From the NCBI GenBank assembly GCA_009839745.1, contig VXPE01000111.1:37961-101960 (forward strand): DNA of 64,000 bases, read 5' to 3'. This DNA comes from Candidatus Poribacteria bacterium. Lineage in GTDB: Bacteria; Poribacteria; WGA-4E; WGA-3G. The notes below the pieces were generated by a model. The model made no database searches. It was not told the DNA's origin and worked only from the letters and a program-made list of their open reading frames with translations. Shown here in pieces: positions 1 to 8,404 of the stretch. Position 1 is the stretch's first letter, and each line of letters opens with the position of its first letter. The translations under genes and the position numbers were made by a program.

Positions 1-942
1 ACCTCGGCAAACGAGCAAGCTGCCCTGTTTGGTGCAGATGCCTACACAGACTACCGCGCACTCCTCGATAGACAGGATATAGATGCCGTTGATGTGTGTG
101 TCCATCCGCGTCCGCACCTCGAAATCACCCGTGCTGCCGCCGCTGCTGGCAAGCATATCTTGATGGAGAAACCGATGTGTTGCAACGTCGCCGAGGGTGA
201 AGCAATGATTGCTGCCGCTGAAGAGTCGGGTGTTCTCCTGATGGTCGCCTATATGATGCGGTTCAATCCGGGGTACATGAAGCTGAAATCGTTATTGGAT
301 GATGGCACACTCGGCACACTACAAATGACGTATTCCAATCAGGTCGGTTGGTTTTCACCCGAACGGCATCCGTGGCTTTTTGTGAAAGCAGAGTCGGGCG
401 GTATGTTGGTGGAGCAAGCAATTCACGAACTCGATATCTGGCTGTGGCTCTACGGTCCCGCCTCCACTGTCTACGGGTTCACGAGTCATGTCCCACTCGG
501 TGGGACCTATCCACCCGCCGAACAAGCCGTAGAGAACAACGCCGTGCTAACCGTGCATTTCAAGAACGGTGGTGTCGGTATGATGATGAAGAGTTGGGCG
601 GCTGAAATCAGGAACAGTGGGAACGGTCTCGTCACAAGCAAAGGTTCTGCGACGTTGATTCAGAATGGACTCCGTTGGAAAACACACGACATGGCGGAGT
701 CGGAAGAATTTACTGCGCCTGTGCCAGATGATAATACCTACCGCAACATGCCAGCGGAACGACGGCAGCAGCGGTATTGGGGTGTCGCCGCAAAAGGAAC
801 GAGCATCGACCATTGGCTCCAGTGCATTGTGGGTGAAGCAGAACCGACAACCCACGGACGCATCGGCAGAGACGGCATCGAGTTGGCGGAGGCGACGTAT
901 CGTTCCTCCCAAATCGGCGCACCGATTTCGCTACCATTGTAG
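1..942 (+). CDS. Gfo/Idh/MocA family oxidoreductase, 5'-truncated by window edge
   Basis: The frame is open from base 1 without a stop, so the N-terminal Rossmann glycine loop lies outside the window; the GTG at 94 is internal. Visible are the end of the nucleotide-binding fold, with MEKPMC carrying the family EKP lysine, and the C-terminal alpha/beta domain with the conserved QAIHELDIWLWLYG stretch that normally contains the catalytic Asp/His region. The family performs NAD(P)-dependent oxidoreduction of sugars, polyols or their derivatives in the cytoplasm; the substrate cannot be told from sequence. A hairpin followed by six T lies about 125 bp downstream. Confidence 0.9.
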   Translation, partial: TSANEQAALFGADAYTDYRALLDRQDIDAVDVCVHPRPHLEITRAAAAAGKHILMEKPMCCNVAEGEAMIAAAEESGVLLMVAYMMRFNPGYMKLKSLLDDGTLGTLQMTYSNQVGWFSPERHPWLFVKAESGGMLVEQAIHELDIWLWLYGPASTVYGFTSHVPLGGTYPPAEQAVENNAVLTVHFKNGGVGMMMKSWAAEIRNSGNGLVTSKGSATLIQNGLRWKTHDMAESEEFTAPVPDDNTYRNMPAERRQQRYWGVAAKGTSIDHWLQCIVGEAEPTTHGRIGRDGIELAEATYRSSQIGAPISLPL

Positions 943-1064
943 CAACGGAACATTGTTTGTGCTCCTTAGAGGGAATTTGTATAATCTACCCACAACATTA
1001 AAATGATGGATGAAAAAATATTTAGGGGTATCTGGGGACTCTGCTATCAGCGTATCTTCTTGTA

Positions 1065-1092
1065 GGAGCGAGCTGTGCTCGCGACCTTTTTT
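1065..1092 (+). terminator. hairpin plus T-run; member of the GTAGG palindrome family
   Basis: GCGAGC-TGT-GCTCGC (1068-1082) is a perfect 6-bp stem followed by GACC and six T. It could end transcription of the upstream oxidoreductase gene. It also resembles the short GTAGG-stem-loop repeats at 21252, 33929 and 36676-36736, so it may be a dispersed repeat doing terminator duty. Confidence 0.45.
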
Positions 1093-1134
1093 CTCGACAA
1101 TGCTTGTCTTCTCAAGTCTTTCTTGGGATTTTGA

Positions 1135-3834
1135 TCACATTGAAATTCCCAACAAGCCCCGGGTCAACTGAAAATCCGTGTTCCCTTTGCCGTGCAACTT
1201 CGGGGTATACTGCCGCGAAGCCACTTCCACAATTAAGGCTAACAACTCATCAACATCAGCAGTCCCCAAATCCAGATCGGCACCGTAGGTGGTTTGCGTT
1301 GTCGCATCTGTAGAGACCTGAATGAGTGGGACCATCACGTGCGATTGTAAGGGGGCCCCAACAATGTGCGCAAGTGCCAGATCCACACCCGTCGCACCCA
1401 ATCCTGTCAACGTCTCCGTCTGTTGATCGGTGGGAGTCTCCATGATGTGGAAACCCGCCTTTTCAACCCGCTGTCCATACGCCAAAGTGGTAGGCACACT
1501 GTGGGCGGGGTTTGTAACCCCGAACATGCGTAAAAAAGTCGCGTTTGCAGGCACGATGACCGTTCCGCCTGAAGCGGCGACGCTGTGCGTTAATTGCGTC
1601 AGAGACTCCGAGACTTCTTCAGTTGCGGTTCCGGTTGATGTCACGGCGATGCAGAGATGTTCTAATCCCGCATCGACAACAGGAACAGCCGGTTTATCCA
1701 CAAGTTCCTCCGAGAACCAATCTTGCACCTTATCAATGACAGCATCAATCCCGCCATCCAATTGCACACTCGCCCAGCCGTAGCGTTCCGGGGATATTCC
1801 CAACTGCTGAATCTCATGTCGGACGTGGTCGTTGTGCGTCTTTTCACAACCGTGTTCGAGGAGTAAGCCGAGAGCAACCGTCGGGTGGGTGAGATGTCCA
1901 ATCATCGTGCGGGTGTAAATCTCCTCAGAACGTCCACTGGAGACACCGCAGCCTTCCGTATGCGGCAGCGCGACAAAACGCGATATACCTTGCGCCTTGC
2001 CAATTTCCCGTTCATTGCAACGGTGCGCAATCATCTGCGCAATCTGACCCGAACAGAGACTGGTAGGCAAAATCAGTCCCACTTGATCCGTGCGACATCC
2101 GTCTTCTGTTTGTAGGGCACGGAATTGTAATTCCTGGGGGAGCCGAGATTCGGAGAGTGCTGCTCCTGGCGCGGTATCAATTGGAATCGGATCGCCAGAT
2201 TTCAACTCAGAATCCGTCAACAGTGGATTTAAATCCACGGGACCCGTCTGCTTCCAGTCACGCCACAGTGAAACTTGGGAGTGTCCGGCTTTTTCACCGA
2301 CGGAACGTTCACCCGACGCGACATCCACCGTCACGTCGAGCATAGACTCACCAAGTTCTTCCATCGATGTGCCGTCAAGATACGCACCGGCATTCACGTC
2401 CATGTCCTTTTCAAGCATTTCATAGCGTCCGGTCGTCGTAACGATCTTAATTGTTGGCACGAACGGGAAATTCGTAATCGAACCGTTTCCAGTGACAAAG
2501 AAAATCATGTTGGACCCGGATGCCACCTGTCCTGCGATGCTCTCCAGATCGTTGCCGGGGCTGTCCATGAAGTAGTAACCCGGATCCTCCATCAGTTGAC
2601 TGTAATCGATGACGTAATCGAGACAGACATCGGGGTGCCGCTTCATTGCCGCGCCGATTGATTTAATGGCGATATTATAGAGCCCACGGAAGTTATTGCC
2701 CCCAGATGGATTCGCCTCTGTGGAGTGTCCATGCCACGCGGCGCGCCTCTTGAAACGTTCGATTGTATTGAGGAATTTACGCGCTGTCGGTAGATCGCGA
2801 GCATTCTGAAGCACGTAAGCCTCGGAACCGATCAGTTCATCGGTCTCTGCGAGGTTAGCGCACCCGCCATAACGGATGACCTCTTTCGCAACGTAAGCGG
2901 CGAGCGGATTGCCCGATACACCAGAGAACGCGTCAGAACCGCCACACTGCAAGGCGATTTTGAGATGTTCCAAGGACTGTTCGGTCCGCGGAACGCTGTT
3001 CACGTCATCTAACCAGCTATCAATAATCTCAGCACCACCGGCTAAATCGGTGTCGAAACTACCTTGGAGGCGATGGAAATTGTGAACGACATCATCCAAA
3101 GCGTACCCCTCGTCTCGCATATACGTTTTAAGCATTTCGTTGGTAACTGCTTCGGTGCCGTAGTCAACAAGTAGTATCGCGCCGATGTTCGGATGGACGG
3201 TGAAACCTGCGAGCGTTCGGAGCAGCATATCAATATTATTGGGAGTTTTGCTTTCGCCGCCTTCCGTGTGGGTTACGGCAACAATGCCGTCTATGTTCGG
3301 ATAGGTTTCAGCGCGCGTCGAACACATACCAGCAAGTCGTCTCGCAAAGCCAGAGGTGCGCGCCGTTGTCCCCATAACGACGATATAGTTTCGCGTGCCA
3401 ACGCCACGATTACCGGGACGCTGGTAACCGAGAAAGGGACGTTCGTTTGCATGACGCGGCACTTGTTGTCCTGAACAGAATTCTGCTTCGTCTAATTGAT
3501 AGGGCGCCATTTTATCGCTAAAGTTAGGTGTCTCTGGCAATTCAAAGGGTAGATTTCTAATTGATAGCGAATCAATCATCTTCTGATTGCACACGTAATC
3601 CCCTGGAGAGATAGAACGTGTTGCAAAACCGAAAGGGAGACCCCACGACAAAAGTGGTTCAGTTTCCCGAATTGGTTGGACGGCGAACCGATGGCCTTCC
3701 AAGAGGGTGTGCGATAGTTGAAACTGTTCTCCGTTGTGATGAATGCGTGTGCCGCTCTCTAAGGTTTGTGTTGCGATAGCGACGTTATCGTTCGGCAAAG
3801 GCAGCCGTGCGACAGCGGTAAAATCGTAATCCAT
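1135..3834 (-). CDS. UxaA (altronate/galactarate dehydratase) family protein with duplicated middle domain
   Basis: 899 aa, nearly twice the usual ~490 aa. The order is an SAF-like N-terminal region (about 1-95), a UxaA middle domain opening with GYQRPGNRGVGTRNY (136-150), the conserved UxaA C-domain (LQCGGSDAFSGVSGNP, 295-310; TGNGSITNFPF, 448-458), then a second middle-domain copy (about 585-710). The second copy has Cys at 594, 629 (HTEGCG) and 663 (HGCE), the positions where ordinary UxaA proteins carry Cys; the aligned residues in the first copy are Thr160, Gly193 and Thr227. Family members dehydrate sugar acids such as altronate. The exact substrate is unknown. ATG is preceded by AGGAG at a longish distance. 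Confidence 0.85.
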   Translation of the reverse strand: MDYDFTAVARLPLPNDNVAIATQTLESGTRIHHNGEQFQLSHTLLEGHRFAVQPIRETEPLLSWGLPFGFATRSISPGDYVCNQKMIDSLSIRNLPFELPETPNFSDKMAPYQLDEAEFCSGQQVPRHANERPFLGYQRPGNRGVGTRNYIVVMGTTARTSGFARRLAGMCSTRAETYPNIDGIVAVTHTEGGESKTPNNIDMLLRTLAGFTVHPNIGAILLVDYGTEAVTNEMLKTYMRDEGYALDDVVHNFHRLQGSFDTDLAGGAEIIDSWLDDVNSVPRTEQSLEHLKIALQCGGSDAFSGVSGNPLAAYVAKEVIRYGGCANLAETDELIGSEAYVLQNARDLPTARKFLNTIERFKRRAAWHGHSTEANPSGGNNFRGLYNIAIKSIGAAMKRHPDVCLDYVIDYSQLMEDPGYYFMDSPGNDLESIAGQVASGSNMIFFVTGNGSITNFPFVPTIKIVTTTGRYEMLEKDMDVNAGAYLDGTSMEELGESMLDVTVDVASGERSVGEKAGHSQVSLWRDWKQTGPVDLNPLLTDSELKSGDPIPIDTAPGAALSESRLPQELQFRALQTEDGCRTDQVGLILPTSLCSGQIAQMIAHRCNEREIGKAQGISRFVALPHTEGCGVSSGRSEEIYTRTMIGHLTHPTVALGLLLEHGCEKTHNDHVRHEIQQLGISPERYGWASVQLDGGIDAVIDKVQDWFSEELVDKPAVPVVDAGLEHLCIAVTSTGTATEEVSESLTQLTHSVAASGGTVIVPANATFLRMFGVTNPAHSVPTTLAYGQRVEKAGFHIMETPTDQQTETLTGLGATGVDLALAHIVGAPLQSHVMVPLIQVSTDATTQTTYGADLDLGTADVDELLALIVEVASRQYTPKLHGKGNTDFQLTRGLLGISM

Positions 3835-3907
3835 TTTTAGCGAGTGCTCCTGGGTGGTGTTTTCTTCGTTAACACCGGTCTGAAATTAGTAAAAAAACTG
3901 CTTTAGG

Positions 3908-4477
3908 TTACGAGCGGTAGATGCTTACTTCGATTGCGTCCTGTTTCACCCACGGGAGGTCGATGTCAAACCAGTGTGTTTCGGATTCATAACGCTCTCG
4001 GACGTGTTCCAGATAATCCGCCATTGTCTCGGCACCGATACCGACGTTGTCAGCCACGACGGTCGCTGGATTTGTCAACTGCGGTTCAATTGCCTGAAAA
4101 CAGGGGAAGTAATTGTCGAAATTATTATCGAGAAGCAGAAAGTCAACCGGGTCTTGAATGCTTTTAAGGACTTCCTGTGCATCACCGATACGTGAATCGA
4201 CGAGGTCAGCCATTCCGGCGCGCTCAAAATTCGCTCGCGCTTGCGCAGCACGGTTAGCATCTATTTCAATCGTTATCAAGCGTCCGGTCCCAACGGCTTT
4301 CAACACGCGCAGTATCCAGAGGCCGGAGTAACCGATAGCCGTTCCACATTCGACAATGAGGGACGGTTTCGCCTTTTCAACGCACGCGGCGAGAAATTTC
4401 GCTTTTTCTTCCCCCAACATCGGGATTCTCTCTTCTTTACACTGTGCCTCAACTTCTTGTAAGACTTGATCAAACAT
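3908..4477 (-). CDS. class I SAM-dependent O-methyltransferase (catechol O-methyltransferase-like)
   Basis: 190 aa from the chosen start. The SAM-binding motif I is VECGTAIGYSGLW, followed by the acidic strand end TIEID and the metal/catechol region DFLLLDNN and VVADNVG, typical of cation-dependent O-methyltransferases. The frame stays open upstream to 4528, but that extension (MRKSYSER...) is encoded by the terminal repeat of a MITE-like element. GGAGGTT lies 3 bases upstream of the ATG at 4477 (complement), which supports the shorter start. The methyl acceptor is unknown; the gene points away from the sigma-factor operon. Confidence 0.85.
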   Translation of the reverse strand: MFDQVLQEVEAQCKEERIPMLGEEKAKFLAACVEKAKPSLIVECGTAIGYSGLWILRVLKAVGTGRLITIEIDANRAAQARANFERAGMADLVDSRIGDAQEVLKSIQDPVDFLLLDNNFDNYFPCFQAIEPQLTNPATVVADNVGIGAETMADYLEHVRERYESETHWFDIDLPWVKQDAIEVSIYRS

Positions 4478-4515
4478 GTAAACCTCCATCTGAAAGCAGC
4501 TGTTCCGTTCTGAAT

Positions 4516-4614
4516 AGGACTTACGCATTTTCTCTTAAAGTCCCCCTGATAAGGGGGATTTAGGGGGTTAAATCACGGAAATACACTGTTTTTTGCCCAA
4601 TTTACGTAAGTCCT
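4516..4614. repeat. MITE-like element, copy 1
   Basis: 99-bp element bounded by inverted repeats AGGACTTACGCA (4516-4527) and TACGTAAGTCCT (4603-4614). The core carries CTTAAAGTCCCCCTGATAAG, whose CCCCCTGATAAGGGGG part can form a hairpin, followed by a GATTTAGGGGGTTAAA stretch. The same ends and core recur at 12083-12203. No coding capacity. Confidence 0.8.
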
Positions 4615-4621
4615 GCTGAAT

Positions 4622-4651
4622 TTGACATCTGCTGTAGAAATATGCTAAATT
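4622..4651 (+). promoter_or_regulatory. candidate housekeeping promoter upstream of the sigma-factor operon
   Basis: TTGACA (4622-4627), 18 bp, then TAAATT (4646-4651). A perfect -35 with a moderate -10. It would give a leader of about 170 nt before the sigma-factor start. Inferred from consensus only. Confidence 0.35.
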
Positions 4652-4769
4652 TTTGTAGGCGTGTGTAGTGCTTTATCAAAATAATCATACACGAAAACCC
4701 GTTTTCAGGTCAAGACACGCACCATAATATATCTGATTTCCGGTCTCCATTTTCATGCACCAAAAAATT

Positions 4770-4799
4770 TGCAACCAAATCTGAAGTTCGGTGTATATT
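4770..4799 (+). promoter_or_regulatory. candidate ECF-type autoregulatory promoter
   Basis: TGCAACC (4770-4776), a 16-bp gap, then GTATAT (4793-4798). The TGCAAC/16 bp/GTat layout resembles ECF sigma promoters (the AAC motif in the -35). It would start transcription about 20 nt before the Shine-Dalgarno of the ECF gene. Inferred by analogy; the cognate consensus in this lineage is unknown. Confidence 0.35.
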
Positions 4800-4826
4800 A
4801 TGGATAAGCACCTCCGGAGGCACCTG

Positions 4827-5426
4827 ATGCTTGACTTAGATGATGAATTAATAGAACGCTACCAGAAAGGCGATGAAGGCGCATTTACGCTTCTCGTGCG
4901 CCGACATCAGCAGCCACTCATTAATTTCATTGCTCGGTTCATCAATGATAGGGATAACGCTGAGGATTTAGCGCAGGAGACGTTTATTCGTATGTTTAAA
5001 GCGGCGCATCGTTATAAACCCGGGCGGGCACAGTTTAAAACATGGATGTATCACATCGCTAAGAACCTTTGCAAAAATGAAATCCGAAATCGAGAACGGC
5101 GGGACAAATATAGAGTTGATAACGTTGTGAATAGCGGAAGCGAGGGGCATAACGACACAGAAGAAATTGATTTGATTGCAAATGCACCCGCGAATCCTGC
5201 TTTCCAGCCGGAAGTGGAACTTGAACGTAAAGAATTACGCAACGCACTCCAAAAAGCGATCGCAGAATTACCAGAACAATACAGACTCCCTCTCGTCTTA
5301 CGGGACCTGCAGGGACTGAGTTACGACGAAATCAGTGAGGTATTGGAACTCCGGAGCGGGACAACGAAATCTCGCATCAATCGTGCCCGGCTTATGCTTA
5401 AAGACAAGTTAAAACCGTTTATCTAA
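4827..5426 (+). CDS. RNA polymerase sigma-70 factor, ECF subfamily
   Basis: 199 aa from ATG 4827, which has CCGGAGG six bases upstream; the frame is open further back to GTG 4791, but no other candidate start has as good a ribosome site. Region 2 is clear (RRHQQPLINFIARFINDRDNAEDLAQETFIRMFKA, split here by helix boundaries), as is region 4 (LPEQYRLPLVLRDLQGLSYDEISEVL then GTTKSRINRAR). Such factors redirect core RNA polymerase to stress promoters. The anti-sigma gene follows after 21 bp and an HtrA-like gene after that, an RpoE/RseA/MucD-type arrangement. Confidence 0.93.
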   Translation: MLDLDDELIERYQKGDEGAFTLLVRRHQQPLINFIARFINDRDNAEDLAQETFIRMFKAAHRYKPGRAQFKTWMYHIAKNLCKNEIRNRERRDKYRVDNVVNSGSEGHNDTEEIDLIANAPANPAFQPEVELERKELRNALQKAIAELPEQYRLPLVLRDLQGLSYDEISEVLELRSGTTKSRINRARLMLKDKLKPFI

Positions 5427-5447
5427 TGTTCATAGGAGTCGTTTATT

Positions 5448-6026
5448 ATGAACTGCCAACAGGCTGAGGAACGTTTCTCTGCCCATTTTGAGGACACACT
5501 TGATTATCAGACGTTGCGAGGTTTTGAAGAACATCTCGCAACGTGTGAGGCGTGTCAGCAGGAGTATGCCAGATTTCAGGAATCTGTTAAAACCGTCCAG
5601 CAATTGCCACAAATTGAACCTTCACCCTACTTTATGCCGACGTTGCTGCAACGGGTCGCCGAAGAGCGGGGCGAAATTAACAGGGTTAAAGGAACCCCGA
5701 CAATAGGTTGGAAGCAACTGGTGGATGTATTTCGCCGTCCAGTATGGGCGTTCAGTGGCATTCTGGCGTTAATTCTTGCCGTAACTGGCACCTATCTCTA
5801 CCAAGACGGGTCCCTGTTTGATCGAGACTCCGATTCAACTGTGGTAACATCTGAGTCTCAAAAAGTGCAAGTTGCGACCTCACCGGTGGTGACACGGCGT
5901 GCCGTGGGAAACGGCAGGCAGCGCCTACCGGGTGATGTTACTCGACCGTCGGTGCGTCCACTGCAACAACATTACATCTTAAAACAGGTGAGTTATACCA
6001 ACGCGTCCACACGGGGTGGTTTGTAA
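5448..6026 (+). CDS. membrane anti-sigma factor with ZAS zinc-binding motif
   Basis: 192 aa. The N-terminal cytoplasmic domain has Cys3 and the H-x3-C-x2-C motif (His29, Cys33, Cys36) of zinc anti-sigma factors. A single transmembrane segment lies at about 99-117 (VWAFSGILALILAVTGTYL), followed by a ~75-residue extracytoplasmic tail. AGGAG precedes the ATG. It should hold the ECF factor encoded just upstream at the membrane and release it on an envelope signal. Translation is tightly linked to the next gene, which starts 4 bases after this stop. Confidence 0.88.
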   Translation: MNCQQAEERFSAHFEDTLDYQTLRGFEEHLATCEACQQEYARFQESVKTVQQLPQIEPSPYFMPTLLQRVAEERGEINRVKGTPTIGWKQLVDVFRRPVWAFSGILALILAVTGTYLYQDGSLFDRDSDSTVVTSESQKVQVATSPVVTRRAVGNGRQRLPGDVTRPSVRPLQQHYILKQVSYTNASTRGGL

Positions 6027-6029
6027 ATC

Positions 6030-7184
6030 ATGTACGCACGAAAATTAAAACGTCAACTACTGATAATCGAATCGCTGAGTCTTCTCCTCTCTGTCTCCGT
6101 TTCCGGTTTCGCCAATGAGAGTGTGTTGCAGCGGCTTGAAAAGGATTTTCAGAGGATCGTCACGGATGCCCGCCCTACCGTTGTGAAGGTTGTCGCAACA
6201 CAAGGCGTACCGGTCCCACTTTCGTGGAACACTAAAGAGTTAGCACTGATGCACCAAAACATCAGTTCTGGTATTGTGATTGACACCGCCGGACACATTG
6301 TGACGACCACTTTCGAGATGGGGCCTCCGAGTAAGATTGAGGTTATCTTTAACAATAAAAGGGTGTCTTCAGCAAAACTCATCGGCACTGATGTATTCAC
6401 TGATATTGCTGTGCTTCGGGCTACAGGTCCACTGCGAAAATCCACGCCATCAACGAATGCGATCAGGTCTCCAGCGGTCCCTGAGGAATGGATCGAATTC
6501 ACGTTGCCTCGTAAGTGGGGCGATTCTTCAAAAATTGATACAGGTTCCTGGGTTGTGACAATCGGGGGCAGTTATGGCCAGAGTCCCATTGTCTCCTTCG
6601 GTATTGTGGGAGGTTGGGACACCTTGCCGAATCAATTGTGTCGCGAATTAATTAAAATCAACGCGGCGGTTACACCCGGCAACAGCGGTGGGGCAGTCCT
6701 AAACACGTCAGGGGAGGTTGTTGGAATGATACTCGCAGTCCTCACGGAACCAACGGCTACGCATTCTCCGTTTGACACGCTTTTCGAGAAGCAGGACGAT
6801 GTAGACATTACACAATTTCTTGCTCGATCCCCGCTGGCGGCTCGGAATCAGGAAATCACTTTTGCTATGCCGATAGAGACGGTTCGCGCCGTTGCCAAAG
6901 AAATTATAGAACACGGGAAGGTTGCGCGGGGTTGGCTCGGTGTTGAAGTTGATATTGGCGATTCGGGGGTCCTTGTTACGGGTGTGATTGAAAACAGTCC
7001 GGCGCACAAAGGCGGGCTTTTACCTCAGGATCTTATCTTGGAATTTAACGAAGTCCCTGTCCACTCTTACGACGAGTTGTTAAAATGCGTTGTGAGTAAG
7101 CGACCGAATACGGAGGTCCACCTTAAAATCGGTAGGAATGGCACCGAACACTATTCTACAGTGATATTAGGTGAAACGCCTTAG
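6030..7184 (+). CDS. HtrA/DegP-like trypsin-fold protein with PDZ domain; catalytic His apparently missing
   Basis: 384 aa with an N-terminal hydrophobic export signal (about 9-26), a trypsin-like domain (about 35-280) and one PDZ domain (about 298-384, GWLGVEV...). The serine motif is intact (TPGNSGGAVLN, Ser219) and the Asp motif is present (FTDIAVL, Asp125). The stretch that normally reads TNNHVV is TTTFEM, with Phe95 where the catalytic His should be. The protein may therefore be a non-cleaving periplasmic sensor or chaperone rather than a protease. It is the third gene of the sigma/anti-sigma operon. Its end overlaps the convergent phospholipase gene by 4 bp. Confidence 0.85.
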   Translation: MYARKLKRQLLIIESLSLLLSVSVSGFANESVLQRLEKDFQRIVTDARPTVVKVVATQGVPVPLSWNTKELALMHQNISSGIVIDTAGHIVTTTFEMGPPSKIEVIFNNKRVSSAKLIGTDVFTDIAVLRATGPLRKSTPSTNAIRSPAVPEEWIEFTLPRKWGDSSKIDTGSWVVTIGGSYGQSPIVSFGIVGGWDTLPNQLCRELIKINAAVTPGNSGGAVLNTSGEVVGMILAVLTEPTATHSPFDTLFEKQDDVDITQFLARSPLAARNQEITFAMPIETVRAVAKEIIEHGKVARGWLGVEVDIGDSGVLVTGVIENSPAHKGGLLPQDLILEFNEVPVHSYDELLKCVVSKRPNTEVHLKIGRNGTEHYSTVILGETP

Positions 7185-8239
7185 CGCACGATTCGATCAA
7201 ATTCAGCGAGGTATGCTTGGGCAATATCAGGATTTCCTTTGATAATCAATAGATTCTCGCTATTGCGTTCTTCGGCGTTTTTGGAGAAGTTGTAGGAACC
7301 CGTAATCACAGTCTCCTCGTCAATAACAATTACCTTGTGATGCATAGTCCCCTTATTTCTATCCTGAATCACTGAAATACCTGCTGCCTTCATTTGTTCA
7401 TATTCAGAGTATTGACTAATTTGTCGTTTTTCAAACACCCCCTGTATGTCAATCCCCGACGCAAAACGATCCCGCATCGCACTGCCGAGTGTATCTTCCG
7501 TGAACGAAAACGCCATAAAATGAATCGACTTCTTGGCAGATTCGATCTCCTTCACAAGCGAGGAGAGGATGTCGTTGTCTGGTGAAAAATAGGTGAATAT
7601 CTGTGTCCCGTCGCTGAGTGCCACTTTCGGATGCACAACTGACGCGCCAGTAGGTTTCTCAGCCCGCATTTGCCGGAACAGCTCTCGGAACTCCCGTGTG
7701 AAGTTATACGCCAACGGGGCGGAATCAATGAATATTACGTTATTCTTGTTTTTATATGCCCCGTTATAGGTCGTGTTATAGGAGCCTGTCCAGACGTATT
7801 GCTCATCAATCACAATGAATTTGTGATGCATGTAACTGTCGGGGTCTCCATCCTCGGCGACAGGGATGCCGGCTTCCTGCAATTGTGCAATTGCCTCCTC
7901 ACCAATGTTGTCCGTTTCAGTGACGACTCGCACCTGGACCCCGCGGCGATGTGCTTTGATTAAGCCATCGGCTACCCGTGCAGAGTCCAAGTGATAGAGG
8001 GCAGCATCAACCCGCGATGCGGCAGTGGTCAGTTTTTCAATAAGGCGTTTTTCAAGGGAATAGTGACTGGCTCCCGTATCGACTTCACTGAAGTAGACCT
8101 CCCACGTTCCGACAGGCAGTTTGTTGCCTGTGTAATGTCTGATACCAACGCCGATTGCAGCAGCGCAAAGCAGAACAAGAAGAAGAGGAATAAATTTGGA
8201 TTTTAATTTTTCCTTGCGGTTAACTGACGTGCGTTCCAT
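7181..8239 (-). CDS. phospholipase D-like protein with two HKD motifs, membrane-anchored
   Basis: 352 aa. N-terminal anchor at about 16-32 (FIPLLLVLLCAAAIGVG). Two complete HxK-x4-D motifs are seen: HHKFIVID (His138, Lys140, Asp145) and HHKVIVID (His300, Lys302, Asp307), each followed by a TGSYN stretch. This is the two-domain PLD layout of cardiolipin synthases and of PLD-type nucleases; the short Nuc-like repeats and exported position leave both open. The 5' end carries an AACCGCAAGG leader (8212-8221, complement) also found at other gene starts, so the true start may lie slightly downstream. Confidence 0.85.
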   Translation of the reverse strand: MERTSVNRKEKLKSKFIPLLLVLLCAAAIGVGIRHYTGNKLPVGTWEVYFSEVDTGASHYSLEKRLIEKLTTAASRVDAALYHLDSARVADGLIKAHRRGVQVRVVTETDNIGEEAIAQLQEAGIPVAEDGDPDSYMHHKFIVIDEQYVWTGSYNTTYNGAYKNKNNVIFIDSAPLAYNFTREFRELFRQMRAEKPTGASVVHPKVALSDGTQIFTYFSPDNDILSSLVKEIESAKKSIHFMAFSFTEDTLGSAMRDRFASGIDIQGVFEKRQISQYSEYEQMKAAGISVIQDRNKGTMHHKVIVIDEETVITGSYNFSKNAEERNSENLLIIKGNPDIAQAYLAEFDRIVR

Positions 8240-8404
8240 CTTTGAAGTGCGTTTCTCAAATCCGCCTGCGTGTTTTTGCTTGGGTATTTCTGCGTATTGT
8301 TGCAGGCTACTGTTTTAAACGTTTGTAAGGTGAACTACCCATAAGGTCCCAGCGAGAAACCCCTATCTGTATAGAAAAAGTGTTTCTGAGGACGTGTCAT
8401 GCGA

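Noticed and set aside
4478..4528. N-terminal extension MRKSYSER of the O-methyltransferase
   Set aside because: Encoded by the MITE end; GGAGG supports the start at 4477.
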